Below the pieces are notes generated by a model that did not search any database, was not told the DNA's origin, and was given only the letters and a program-made list of their open reading frames with translations. This document shows positions 1-8,240 of a stretch of 47,427 nt of DNA, piece by piece. Origin of the DNA: Nocardia aobensis NBRC 100429. GTDB taxonomy: Bacteria; Actinomycetota; Actinomycetes; Mycobacteriales; Mycobacteriaceae. The DNA lies in contig NZ_BAFQ01000179.1 of the NCBI RefSeq assembly GCF_000308375.1, positions 1 to 47,427 on the forward strand, given 5' to 3'. The position numbers and the translations under genes are program-made. The stretch's first letter is position 1. Every line of letters starts with the position of its first letter.

Positions 1-320
1 GTCCGACGCCGGCTCCCGCGGCGCCGACCGCACCCGCGCAACAGCCGCTGATCCCCGGCCTGCCCGCCCTGCCCGGTGTTCCGGCGCTGCCCGGTCTGCC
101 GAGCCTGCCGCTGATTCCCGGCATCACCGCACCGGCCGCCTACCGCGCCACGCCCGGTGATCCGGCGGCCACCCGTCCCGCCGCCCTGCGTGGGCCCGCC
201 GCGGTCGCCGCGGTGGTCGGCGGTCCGCCGAATCTGGCGCAGCTGCTGCTGCTGGGGCCGGTCCTCGCCGGGGGCTATCTGACCGTCGGTGAGACGCCGG
301 AAGGCGGTGTGACGCAGTGA
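1..320 (+). CDS. MceA-type Mce protein, C-terminal end only
   Basis: The gene is cut by the window edge. The reading frame begins at base 3 and ends at the TGA at 318-320. What remains, about 105 codons, is a proline- and leucine-rich low-complexity tail with repeated P-G-L-P units, ending in a short hydrophobic stretch (NLAQLLLLGPVLAGG) and a polar end. Long Pro-rich tails are usual in MceA, C, D and F proteins, and five further mce genes follow, so this is most likely mceA, the first of six substrate-channel subunits. Its stop overlaps the GTG start of the next gene (GTGA), which suggests translational coupling. The MlaD/MCE domain itself lies outside the window, so the family call rests on position and tail composition. 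Confidence 0.7.
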   Translation, partial: PTPAPAAPTAPAQQPLIPGLPALPGVPALPGLPSLPLIPGITAPAAYRATPGDPAATRPAALRGPAAVAAVVGGPPNLAQLLLLGPVLAGGYLTVGETPEGGVTQ

Positions 321-1339
321 AATCGACGAAGGCACTGATCGGTTTCGGCATCTTCGCGGTCGTCGCGATCGCGCTGACCTCGACCATCTACGGCACCCTG
401 CAACGCACGGTGCCGGGCTCGACCAGCCGGTATTCGGCCGTCTTCTCCGATGTGCTCGGACTGCGGGTCGGCGACGACGTGCGCATGGCCGGGGTGCGGG
501 TCGGCCGGGTGGACAAGATCGACTTCGTCGGCGACTACAAGGCCGGTGTGGAGTTCAGCATCCGGAGCAACCAGCATCTGACCACCACGACCAAGGCGAT
601 GGTGCGCTACCAGAACCTGATCGGCCAGCGCTATGTCGCGCTGGCGCCGGGGAAGGAAGCGGGCACATCGTTGCCGGCGGGTGGGCGCATTCCCCTCGAG
701 CACACCGAGCCCTCGTTCGACGTCTCGGCCTTGCTGTCCGGCTTCGAACCGCTGTTCTCGGTGCTGCAACCCGATCAGGTGAATTCGCTGTCCGAGACGC
801 TGATTCAGGCGCTGCAGGGCAATCAGGTCTCGCTGAGCACCCTGATCACCCAGGCCGCGCAGCTGGCCGGAACCTTCGGCCAGCGCGACAAGATCCTCGG
901 TGATGTGGTCTCGAACCTCAGTAGCGTGATGTCCGGCCTGGCGCATCGCAGCAACGAGCTGGAGACACTGATCACTCAGACCCGCTCGCTGATGGACGGG
1001 CTCTATGCCCAGGGTGAGGCGCTGAAGTCGTCGGTCGACCAGGTCGCCACCTCGACCGATTCGCTGGTCGGATTGGTGGCCCAGGTCAAGCCCGGCATCG
1101 CGGCCGCGCAGAACAAGGCGACCACCGGTGTGGCGCTGCTGCTGCTCAACGGCGCGTCGCTGGACCGGGCGGCGGTGCAATTGCCGAACGTGCTGAACCG
1201 GGTGGCCCAGTTCTCCAGTTACGGCGCCTACGGCAACGCCTACTTCTGCGGTCTCGACGTCTCGCTGTGGGGCGTGCTCCTGCCGCCGGGCCTGTTCTCC
1301 CAGATCGGTGGCAACGCGCATTCGGAGGTGTGCCGGTGA
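317..1339 (+). CDS. mceB: MceB-type MCE family protein
   Basis: A 340-residue subunit of an Mce lipid importer. MCE proteins form hexameric, envelope-spanning tunnels that pass lipids or sterols to YrbE permeases. An N-terminal transmembrane anchor lies at about residues 6-26, followed by an MlaD/MCE domain at about 38-115 (FSDVLGLRVGDDVRMAGVRVG is the typical start) and a long helical, coiled-coil-like region. The protein ends in a Cys-containing C terminus (YFCGLD...SEVCR) without a Pro-rich tail, which is typical of MceB. The GTG start overlaps the previous stop. The closest relative in the window is the orphan gene at 39499-40542, which shares the same C-terminal signature. The transported lipid cannot be told from sequence. 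Confidence 0.9.
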   Translation: MKSTKALIGFGIFAVVAIALTSTIYGTLQRTVPGSTSRYSAVFSDVLGLRVGDDVRMAGVRVGRVDKIDFVGDYKAGVEFSIRSNQHLTTTTKAMVRYQNLIGQRYVALAPGKEAGTSLPAGGRIPLEHTEPSFDVSALLSGFEPLFSVLQPDQVNSLSETLIQALQGNQVSLSTLITQAAQLAGTFGQRDKILGDVVSNLSSVMSGLAHRSNELETLITQTRSLMDGLYAQGEALKSSVDQVATSTDSLVGLVAQVKPGIAAAQNKATTGVALLLLNGASLDRAAVQLPNVLNRVAQFSSYGAYGNAYFCGLDVSLWGVLLPPGLFSQIGGNAHSEVCR

Positions 1340-2370
1340 TGGCGAGGTTCGCGCGACCGAGGTTGCCGAAGATGTTCGGCTTCCTGCGCAACCGGTATCT
1401 GCGGCTCGGCCTGATCGCCTCGGCGACCGTGCTGATCCTGCTGCTCGGCTCCAGCGCGCTGACCCAGGCGCGCCTGGGGGACAAGACGATTCACGCCGAA
1501 TTCGCGCAAGCCGCGGGGCTGCGTCCCGGTGCGACCGTCGACGTCTCGGGGATCGAGGTGGGCGCGGTGCGGGCGGTGCGGCTCGACGGCGCCAAGGTGG
1601 TCGCGGACCTGAAGGTGCGCGGCGATCTGCGGCTGGGACCGGACGCGCGGGCGGCGATCAAGATGTCGACCATCCTCGGGCGGCTGCACGTGGACCTCGT
1701 GCCGGGGAACGGAAAAGGCCTGCCGGGCAACCGGATCGAGCTCGATCACACCAGCGTGCCCTACAACCTGAGCAAGGTCATCCAGGACCCGCAGTACAAG
1801 GCGTCGTTCGAACGAATCGAGCGGATCGACCCGCAGAAGTTGCGGGAGGCGCTCGACACCATGAACCAGCAGATGGGCGACTCGCCGCAGCTGGCGGTGC
1901 AGGCGCTCGACAGCATCGGCTCGCTGGCCAAGGTGATCAACGACCGCCGCGACGAGGTCGACACCCTGCTGAAGGGGATGGATCAGGTCTCCCAGCTGGT
2001 CGCCGACAACCAGAACAGCGTGCTGATGCTGCTGACCCGCGGCGAGGCCATCGGCCAGGCGGTGCAGAAGCGCCGGCAACTGCTGAAGAACCTGCTCGAC
2101 AATGTCGCCGCACTGTCGAAGTTGCTGCAGGACATGGGATTGGAGAACAACAACCAGTTCGGCCCGATGATCCGGGATCTGAACACCATGTCCGAGGGGC
2201 TGGAGAAGAACAAGACCAACCTCGACCGGCTCTACGAGATCATGCCGGTCACCTTGCGGCAGTTCAACAACGTATTGGGCAACGGACCGTACGGCGATGT
2301 GTATGTGCCGTGGGGGCTGTTCCCCGACAACTGGATCTGTTTCGCACAGGTCGTTCAGGGGTGTAAGTGA
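1339..2370 (+). CDS. mceC: MceC-type MCE family protein
   Basis: A 343-residue Mce subunit. The ATG at 1339 was chosen because it overlaps the mceB stop by one base (TGATG) and has GGAGG at 1324-1328; longer in-frame starts would run deep into mceB. A basic N terminus is followed by a transmembrane anchor at about residues 17-36 (LRLGLIASATVLILLLGSSAL), the MCE domain at about 45-125 (FAQAAGLRPGATVDVSGIEVG) and a helical region to the end. It lacks the long Pro-rich tail found in M. tuberculosis MceC and so is shorter than that protein. It is the third mce gene of the operon and probably contributes one ring position of the heterohexamer. Confidence 0.85.
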   Translation: MARFARPRLPKMFGFLRNRYLRLGLIASATVLILLLGSSALTQARLGDKTIHAEFAQAAGLRPGATVDVSGIEVGAVRAVRLDGAKVVADLKVRGDLRLGPDARAAIKMSTILGRLHVDLVPGNGKGLPGNRIELDHTSVPYNLSKVIQDPQYKASFERIERIDPQKLREALDTMNQQMGDSPQLAVQALDSIGSLAKVINDRRDEVDTLLKGMDQVSQLVADNQNSVLMLLTRGEAIGQAVQKRRQLLKNLLDNVAALSKLLQDMGLENNNQFGPMIRDLNTMSEGLEKNKTNLDRLYEIMPVTLRQFNNVLGNGPYGDVYVPWGLFPDNWICFAQVVQGCK

Positions 2371-3473
2371 TGAAACTGCGCGCACTGGCCCAACTCGCCG
2401 CGGTGTGCCTGGTCGCCTCCGCCGGCTCTGGCTGTTCGTTGCTGCCGGGTTCGCTCGGCACGGCCACCGACGAGGTGCTCGGCGACAACATGCGCATCAG
2501 CGCCGATTTCGACAATGTGGCCGGGCTGTACGCCGGCAACGAGGTCGATGTGCTGGGTGTGCCGGTCGGCACCGTCGAATCGGTGGAGGCCAAGGGCACC
2601 TACGTGCAGGTGGTCATGAAGGTCGACAAGAGTGTGAAACTGCCCGCCGACGCCATGGCCGCACTGGTGAATCCGCAGCTGATCACCAACCGCCACGTCG
2701 AACTGGCGCCGGCCTACGACGGAACCGGACCCACCATGGCCGACGGCGCGCATATTCCGTTGCCGCGCACCAGGACACCGGTGGAGCTCGACCGCATCAT
2801 GCAGACCTTCGACCAGCTCGGGGCATCGCTGAAGGGCGACAGCGACACCGGGCCGATGGCCAGCCGGGTGTTGTTCCCGCTGCTCAACGGCAATGGCGAC
2901 AAACTGCGCGAAACCCTGGACGCGCTCTCGGGCGCGTTCGAGACGACGTTCGCCAACAAGGACCAGATCTCCAATACGATCGTGAAACTCAACGACGTCA
3001 CCCAGGTCATCGCCCAGAACGACCAGACCGTGCGGGATTTCAGCGGCCGGCTCACCGAATTGCTGAAGCTGATGGGCGATCAGGCGCCCGGCTTGCAGGC
3101 GGTGCTCACCCAGCTCAACGATTTCGTCGCCAATACCGCCACGGTGGTGGGGCAGAACAAGGACCAGCTCGCCGGAGCTCTGACCCGGTTCGTCGCGATC
3201 AGCGACCAGATGCGCGCCAATGCCCGCAATCTCACCGAAATCGTGGATGTCGCACCGCTGATGTTCGAGAACCTGGCCAACGCCACCAGTTACGAACATC
3301 AGGCGCTGCGCCTGCACGGCCTGCTCGACAAATCCGTGCTCGACGGTGAAGCGCTGTCCACCTTCTGTGAGCGGGTGATGATGCGCCTCGACGGCTGCCG
3401 GACCGGAAGGATCGCCGATATGGGGCCCGATTTCGGACTCACCGCAGCACTTCTGGGGATCAGCGGAAAATGA
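2370..3473 (+). CDS. mceD: MceD-type MCE family protein with lipoprotein-like N terminus
   Basis: A 367-residue Mce subunit. The ATG at 2370 overlaps the mceC stop (TGATG); a GTG three bases upstream is the alternative. The N terminus is a short signal-like segment followed by Gly-Ser-Gly-Cys at about residues 20-23. This resembles a lipobox but has Gly at -3, so lipidation is uncertain. The MCE domain follows (FDNVAGLYAGNEVDVLGVPVG, about residues 45-120) and then a helical region. MceD is normally membrane-anchored, not lipidated. Because the next gene also carries a lipobox, this operon may present two lipoprotein-like subunits. D versus E naming is by operon order. Confidence 0.82.
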   Translation: MKLRALAQLAAVCLVASAGSGCSLLPGSLGTATDEVLGDNMRISADFDNVAGLYAGNEVDVLGVPVGTVESVEAKGTYVQVVMKVDKSVKLPADAMAALVNPQLITNRHVELAPAYDGTGPTMADGAHIPLPRTRTPVELDRIMQTFDQLGASLKGDSDTGPMASRVLFPLLNGNGDKLRETLDALSGAFETTFANKDQISNTIVKLNDVTQVIAQNDQTVRDFSGRLTELLKLMGDQAPGLQAVLTQLNDFVANTATVVGQNKDQLAGALTRFVAISDQMRANARNLTEIVDVAPLMFENLANATSYEHQALRLHGLLDKSVLDGEALSTFCERVMMRLDGCRTGRIADMGPDFGLTAALLGISGK

Positions 3474-4663
3474 CACGATCACAGCGCAGAACATCCCGTC
3501 GCGGCCTCGTCGTCACCGCCGTCGCGGCCGCCACCACACTCGGCATCAGCGGATGTGGGCTGACATTGGAGAATGTGCCGATGCCCAAGCCGGGTATCGG
3601 CGGTCCCGGCTACACCGTGCACGCCGCGTTCACCGATGTGCTGAATCTGCCCGATCACGCGCACGTGCGCATCGGCGGCACCGATATCGGCACCGTCACC
3701 GGCATCGAGACGACGAATTTCGTCGCCGATGTGCGGATGCGGATCAGATCCGACATCGTGCTGCCACGTGGGACGACAGTGGAATTGCGCCAGGCCACGC
3801 CGCTGGGCGATATGTCGGTGGCCATGACCCTGCCGTCCGCGCAAGAGGCGGGTCCGCCGTTGCGCGACGGAGACACCATCGGCGTCGATCACACCGGCAC
3901 CGCCGCTTCCGTCGAGCAGTTGATGATGTCGGTGGCCATGCTGGTCAACGGCGGCGGTATCAACCAGGCCGCGCAGATCACCACGCAGATGAATTCGATG
4001 TTCGCCGGACGCGGACCGCAATTGGCGCATCTGCTGAGCGAGATGACCGGCGTGATCGCCGCGCTCAATCAGCGCACCGGCGATATCGACGCCACCCTCC
4101 AGGGATTGAATACGCTTTCGGATGAATTGGCCAGGCGCAAAAAGGAACTCGGCGCGGCGGCCGATACCTTCCCGCAACTGCTCGGGCTGGTGAACGAGAA
4201 CAATCAGCGCATCGTGGATCTCACGACGAAGGTGTCGACCACCATGGCAGCGCTGGGCGATTTCACCGATACCACCAGCCCGCAGTTCCTGAGCCTGTTC
4301 GACAGCATTCAGAAACTGATGTCGGGCTTCACCGAAATGGGCGGCAATCTCACCGAAGCGCTCAACGGGCTCAACGACATCTATCCGCCGCTGATGGCCA
4401 GCCTGCGGGGTTCCGGACTGGCCGTCATGCCCGTGGTGTCGTATCTGAGTATCGGCGCGCTCAGTGATCCGCACGGCAGCCGGTGGCCCGAAATCGGTGA
4501 CGTTCCGGCATTCGCCGGCAGTCTAGCGCAGGTATTCGAGAAAGTGTTCGGCCGGGTCATCAGTCCGCCGCAGCCGGTGCCGGGTACGACGCCTCCCGGC
4601 GCGAATCCGCCGGACGCGCCCGGTGCGCCGACCGAACCTTCCCAGCAGGGTGGTGAGCGATGA
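3470..4663 (+). CDS. mceE: MceE-type Mce lipoprotein (LprK-like)
   Basis: A 397-residue Mce subunit that starts inside an ATGA overlap with mceD. A twin-basic N terminus (RRTSRRG) and hydrophobic segment lead to a lipobox ending Ile-Ser-Gly-Cys at about residue 29, as expected for the lipoprotein subunit of Mce systems (LprK in mce1). After the Cys comes the Pro-Gly-rich linker typical of MceE, then the MCE domain (FTDVLNLPDHAHVRIGGTDIG), a long helical section with many Leu/Asn/Thr heptads, and a short Pro-rich tail. The next gene starts four bases before its stop. The lipid anchor would attach this subunit to the outer face of the plasma membrane. Confidence 0.9.
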   Translation: MTRSQRRTSRRGLVVTAVAAATTLGISGCGLTLENVPMPKPGIGGPGYTVHAAFTDVLNLPDHAHVRIGGTDIGTVTGIETTNFVADVRMRIRSDIVLPRGTTVELRQATPLGDMSVAMTLPSAQEAGPPLRDGDTIGVDHTGTAASVEQLMMSVAMLVNGGGINQAAQITTQMNSMFAGRGPQLAHLLSEMTGVIAALNQRTGDIDATLQGLNTLSDELARRKKELGAAADTFPQLLGLVNENNQRIVDLTTKVSTTMAALGDFTDTTSPQFLSLFDSIQKLMSGFTEMGGNLTEALNGLNDIYPPLMASLRGSGLAVMPVVSYLSIGALSDPHGSRWPEIGDVPAFAGSLAQVFEKVFGRVISPPQPVPGTTPPGANPPDAPGAPTEPSQQGGER

Positions 4664-5853
4664 ATACTCCGCTGTGGAACTGGGTGGTGCGGCGGCGCAT
4701 CGCTCTGGCCAACCTCAGCCTGATCGTGGTGCTGGTGATCGGGTCCGGATATCTGGCCCGATATGTGTTGCGGTTCGATCCGATTCCGCACACCTTCACC
4801 GTCACCGTGCAACTGGCGACCTCGGGCGGCATCCTCCCGGGCAACGACGTGACCTTCCGCGGCACCCGGGTCGGCAAGGTCGCCGATGTGCGGGTCTCCG
4901 GTGACGGAATCGACGCGATCGCCGAAATCGACGACAGCGCCGAGATTCCCGTCGGCGGTGCGGTGCACGTCGGCCGGCTGTCCGCGGCGGGCGAGCAGTA
5001 CCTGGACTTCCGGCCCGACGCCGATACCGGTCCGTATCTGTCCGACGGCGCCGTGGTGGAGCGCGCACGCACCAGCGTGCCGATCCCGGTGCAGAATCTG
5101 CTGACCGACCTGAGCGGATTCATCGGCGGATTGAATCCGGACCGGCTCACCGTCATCGTCGACGAGCTGGACACGGCGCTCGGCGGGGGCCCGGATCGAT
5201 TGCGCAACATGATCTCCGGGATCAGCCGTGCGATGGCGGGGCTGTCCGATCTGCTGCCGCAGACCCAGCAGCTGCTCGAGAACCTGCAGGCTATCGCGGA
5301 GACCACCTCGCACGCCCAGCCCGACCTGAGCACCCTCACCGCGGCGGGCAGCGCGTTGTTCCAGCAGGCCACCGCCGCCGACAACGAAATCCGGAAGTTC
5401 CTCGATCAGGGCCCGGGTGAGCTGGCGACCCTCGGTGACGTGGTGGCGAAGAATCAGGATCCGCTGACCGATCTGGTCACCAATTTCGTCGCCATCACCA
5501 AGGCCGCGAAACTGCGTCAGCCGGCGATCGAGGCACTGTTTCCCGCACTGCGCCAAGGCATCCAGGCGCTCGGGGTTCCCGCCCACGACGGCGCGTATCA
5601 CACGCTCGCCGACTTCTGGCCGCGTCCGACGTGCGACTACGACACGATTCCGGTCACCCCGACCAAGATCATGACCGATACCCGGGTGCGGCTGTACAAC
5701 TACTGCCTCACCGCCGATCCCGCACTGCAGGTGCGTGGTTCGGCCAATGCGCCGCGGCCGAACCTCCCCGACAACGGATCCGGACCGCCGCCGGGAGTCA
5801 CCGGCAACGAGATGTCGCGGCCCATCCCGTCCGGCCCCATACCCGACAACTAG
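4660..5853 (+). CDS. mceF: MceF-type MCE family protein
   Basis: A 397-residue Mce subunit, the last of the six. It starts in an ATGA overlap with mceE. A transmembrane anchor lies at about residues 14-34 (LANLSLIVVLVIGSGYLARY), followed by the MCE domain (LATSGGILPGNDVTFRGTRVG, about residues 45-125), a long helical region and a Pro/Gly-rich tail that resembles MceF ends. Cysteines in the C-terminal part (PTCDYD, NYCLT) may form a disulphide outside the cell. The Mce-associated gene follows after 12 bases, so it belongs to the same transcript. Confidence 0.88.
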   Translation: MNTPLWNWVVRRRIALANLSLIVVLVIGSGYLARYVLRFDPIPHTFTVTVQLATSGGILPGNDVTFRGTRVGKVADVRVSGDGIDAIAEIDDSAEIPVGGAVHVGRLSAAGEQYLDFRPDADTGPYLSDGAVVERARTSVPIPVQNLLTDLSGFIGGLNPDRLTVIVDELDTALGGGPDRLRNMISGISRAMAGLSDLLPQTQQLLENLQAIAETTSHAQPDLSTLTAAGSALFQQATAADNEIRKFLDQGPGELATLGDVVAKNQDPLTDLVTNFVAITKAAKLRQPAIEALFPALRQGIQALGVPAHDGAYHTLADFWPRPTCDYDTIPVTPTKIMTDTRVRLYNYCLTADPALQVRGSANAPRPNLPDNGSGPPPGVTGNEMSRPIPSGPIPDN

Positions 5854-5865
5854 GAAGCGAACACG

Positions 5866-6594
5866 ATGAGTGACAAGGAAAGCGGAGGCGCCGAGAAGCG
5901 CGAACCCACGGTCGACGCCGTCGACGAATCGGAGACCACGGCAGCTGTGGAACCCGGCACGGCCGGATCGGATGCGGCGGGGACATCCGATACCGGCGAG
6001 TCGAATCCCACCGAAACGAATCCCGCCGAAACGTCCACCGCGGCGAAGGTTTCGCCACTGTCGCGACTGCGTCCGGCCGCCGGCGGACGCGGTGCGCGGA
6101 TCGGTCTGCGGGCGGCGGTGGCCGTGGTTCTGGGCGCCGCGATCGGCACGAGTATCTACTTCTACCTGCAGAACAAGGATCACGAGGAGGTACTGGACGC
6201 GCAGGCGCAGGCCCGCCAGGCCGCCTGCGCCTATGGCCCCGTGGTCTCGACCTACGATTCCGAACATCTCGACCAGTACGTTCGCGATGTGCTGGCCGGC
6301 GCGTCCGGTGAGTGGAAGAAGCAGTTCGAATCCAACAGCAAGGACCTCAGCGACGTCCTGGCCAAGGGCGAGGTCGTCGCGAAATCGACCGATGTGCAGT
6401 GCGCGATCCGTTCCGGGGACAAGAATTCCGCGGAGGCGATCGTGGTGATCGGGCAGACCATCACCAGCCTGGGCACTCAGGGCAAACCGGAACCGGGACA
6501 GCTGTCGACGGTGATGCGACTGCAGAAGCAGGGCGACCGCTGGCTGGTCGACAAGATCAGTACGCCGCTGACTCCGCTGCCGCCGCAATCGTAG
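5866..6594 (+). CDS. Mce-associated membrane protein
   Basis: A 242-residue protein of the Mam type that commonly follows mceF. Residues 1-60 are acidic and Ser/Thr/Ala/Glu-rich, probably disordered and cytoplasmic. One transmembrane helix lies at about residues 81-102 (AAVAVVLGAAIGTSIYFYLQ). The exterior domain, about 103-242, has a Cys pair (QAACAYGP and VQCAIRSG) that may form a disulphide and has the NTF2-like look of Mce-associated proteins (LAGASGEWKKQF). Family members are thought to stabilise Mce complexes; the specific role here is inference. It starts at ATG 5866, 12 bases after mceF, behind an AGGAAG-like site. Confidence 0.85.
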   Translation: MSDKESGGAEKREPTVDAVDESETTAAVEPGTAGSDAAGTSDTGESNPTETNPAETSTAAKVSPLSRLRPAAGGRGARIGLRAAVAVVLGAAIGTSIYFYLQNKDHEEVLDAQAQARQAACAYGPVVSTYDSEHLDQYVRDVLAGASGEWKKQFESNSKDLSDVLAKGEVVAKSTDVQCAIRSGDKNSAEAIVVIGQTITSLGTQGKPEPGQLSTVMRLQKQGDRWLVDKISTPLTPLPPQS

Positions 6595-6625
6595 CGGTCC
6601 TCGGCGAAAAGGATTGGCAGACAAT

Positions 6626-7879
6626 TTGAGTCGCGCACAGGACGGTCGCGCGAAGGCGACGGCGCCGGCCACGCACAACCCCGAACGCGTGATCCGCCGC
6701 CGGCCCAAGAACCGCCGGGCGCAGATCGCCTCCGCCTCGGCGGCGGCCTTCGGATCGCTGGGCTATCACGGCGTGAGCATGGAGGATATCGCCGCCCGGC
6801 TGGGGATTTCCTCGGCGGCGCTGTACCGGCACTATCCGAGCAAGTACGCGCTGTTCCGCGAGGAGCTGCTGCGTTTGTCCGCCGCCGCGGTGACGGCGGT
6901 GACGCTGCCCGTGGAGGCGCAGGGCCACAGCGCCGAAGCGCGACTCGGACTCGTCGTCGACGCCATCGTGGCCGATACCATCGCCAACCGTCCGACGGCA
7001 GCGCTGGCGCGGTGGGAGGCCCGCTACCTCGATCGCGACGATCGCCGGACCTTCGACGAACGGTTCGAGACCGCGATCTCCGCGCTGCGTGCGCTGATCG
7101 GCGAACTGCGCCCGGAATCGGCCCGCCGCGAGGGCCTGGTGCGCGCGGTCGCGATCTTCAGTGTGGTGAGCAGTATCGGCGACCACCACGCGCATCTGCC
7201 GGCGAAATCGCTCGCGGCGGTGCTGAGTGAGGCCGCCTGGTCGTTGATCCGAACCGACCTGCCGGTTGCCGCCGACCCGCCGGAACCCGTGCGGGCGAAC
7301 GATATTCCGCCATCGTTCAAACATCAGGTGCTGCTGAACAAGGCGGTCGAGCTGTTCCACGAGCGCGGCTACCCGAATGTGAGCGTGGAGGAGATCGCGG
7401 CGGCGGCCGAACTGTCGGCGGCCTCGGCGGTGTACCGGTACTACCGCAGCAAGGATGCCCTGCTGGCGGCGGCATTCCGGCGGGTGGCCGACCGGATGGC
7501 CGCCGCGATCGCACCCGCGGTGGAGGCGTCGCGGACCTCCGAGGAGGCGCTGGCGAAACTGATCGACCTCTATGTCGCGGGATCGTTCGCCGAGCGCGAG
7601 CTGACGTTCGTCTACTACGCCGAATTCGGCAATGTCGGCGCCTACGAGCGCACGGTGCTGCGCAATATCCAGCGGCTGGTGGTGGCCGAATGGGTGGAGC
7701 TGCTGGTGGATGCGCGGCCGGAGCTGGCGCGGGCGCAGGCGCGAATCCTCGTCCATGCCGGGTTCGGGCTCGTCGTCGGTCTGGGGCGGCTGTTCGGTAA
7801 CAACCAGCAGATGTGTCCTCGCGCCCATGTGGTCAGGCTGATGGAGATGACGTTGTTCGGGCGACTCACCTCGCGGTGA
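6626..7879 (+). CDS. Tandem-domain TetR regulator, Mce3R-like
   Basis: The protein has about 417 residues from TTG 6626; a TTG at 6614 is possible but sits against the AAAGGA site. Two complete TetR DNA-binding domains occur in one chain. The first is at about residues 28-85 (GVSMEDIAARLGISSAALYRHY) and the second at about 230-290 (NVSVEEIAAAAELSAASAVYRYY), each followed by a helical ligand-domain region. TetR proteins are normally one-domain homodimers of about 200 residues. M. tuberculosis Mce3R, the mce3 repressor, is a known double-TetR protein of about 406 residues. The gene lies 31 bases after the mam gene on the same strand, so it may be co-transcribed and give feedback control of this mce operon. 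Target and ligand are inferred. Confidence 0.85.
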   Translation: MSRAQDGRAKATAPATHNPERVIRRRPKNRRAQIASASAAAFGSLGYHGVSMEDIAARLGISSAALYRHYPSKYALFREELLRLSAAAVTAVTLPVEAQGHSAEARLGLVVDAIVADTIANRPTAALARWEARYLDRDDRRTFDERFETAISALRALIGELRPESARREGLVRAVAIFSVVSSIGDHHAHLPAKSLAAVLSEAAWSLIRTDLPVAADPPEPVRANDIPPSFKHQVLLNKAVELFHERGYPNVSVEEIAAAAELSAASAVYRYYRSKDALLAAAFRRVADRMAAAIAPAVEASRTSEEALAKLIDLYVAGSFAERELTFVYYAEFGNVGAYERTVLRNIQRLVVAEWVELLVDARPELARAQARILVHAGFGLVVGLGRLFGNNQQMCPRAHVVRLMEMTLFGRLTSR

Positions 7880-7957
7880 ACGTGCAGCCGTCGGAATGTT
7901 CGGCAACTTAGTCGGCGGACCTGGGCTGAAGATCCGAATATCGCGGTTCCCCACCCG

Positions 7958-7985
7958 TTGATCAAATGAGAATTGTGAGTAACAT
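7958..7985 (+). promoter_or_regulatory. Candidate promoter upstream of the MpaB-type gene
   Basis: TTGATC at 7958-7963 and TAACAT at 7980-7985 are separated by 16 bases. The surrounding 7880-8240 stretch (361 bases) has no convincing gene. If this promoter is used, the transcript has a 5' leader of about 250 bases before the ATG at 8241, and I see no known riboswitch in it. The -35 hexamer is the same as in the stronger candidate at 27507. Based on hexamer match only. Confidence 0.3.
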
Positions 7986-8240
7986 AGTGATGGCCGGGCC
8001 GACCCTGCGGAGTACCCGAGGGGGTGTCGCCGTGGCAGAGGGAGAAATCCGCGAGAGCGCCGGTAACCGCGCATCGGTGGTTGTCGCGTCGGCTCCGAGG
8101 CGAGCCGGTCTGCCGGGTGTGCCCCTCGGTCTCCCGTGTCGCATGGTGCCGCCGATCCCGGCGGCGCCGCCCGCGCCTCGAAGCGCGGGGCCCGGCGCAT
8201 CTCCGGTCGCGCCGGCGAAACGTTCCGAGAGAGGACTCGC

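Noticed and set aside
4381..6708. 775-codon minus-strand open frame over mceE, mceF and the mam gene
   Set aside because: It lies antisense to well-identified genes; composition is Arg/Gly/His-rich with no domain. Such frames are normal shadows in GC-rich DNA.
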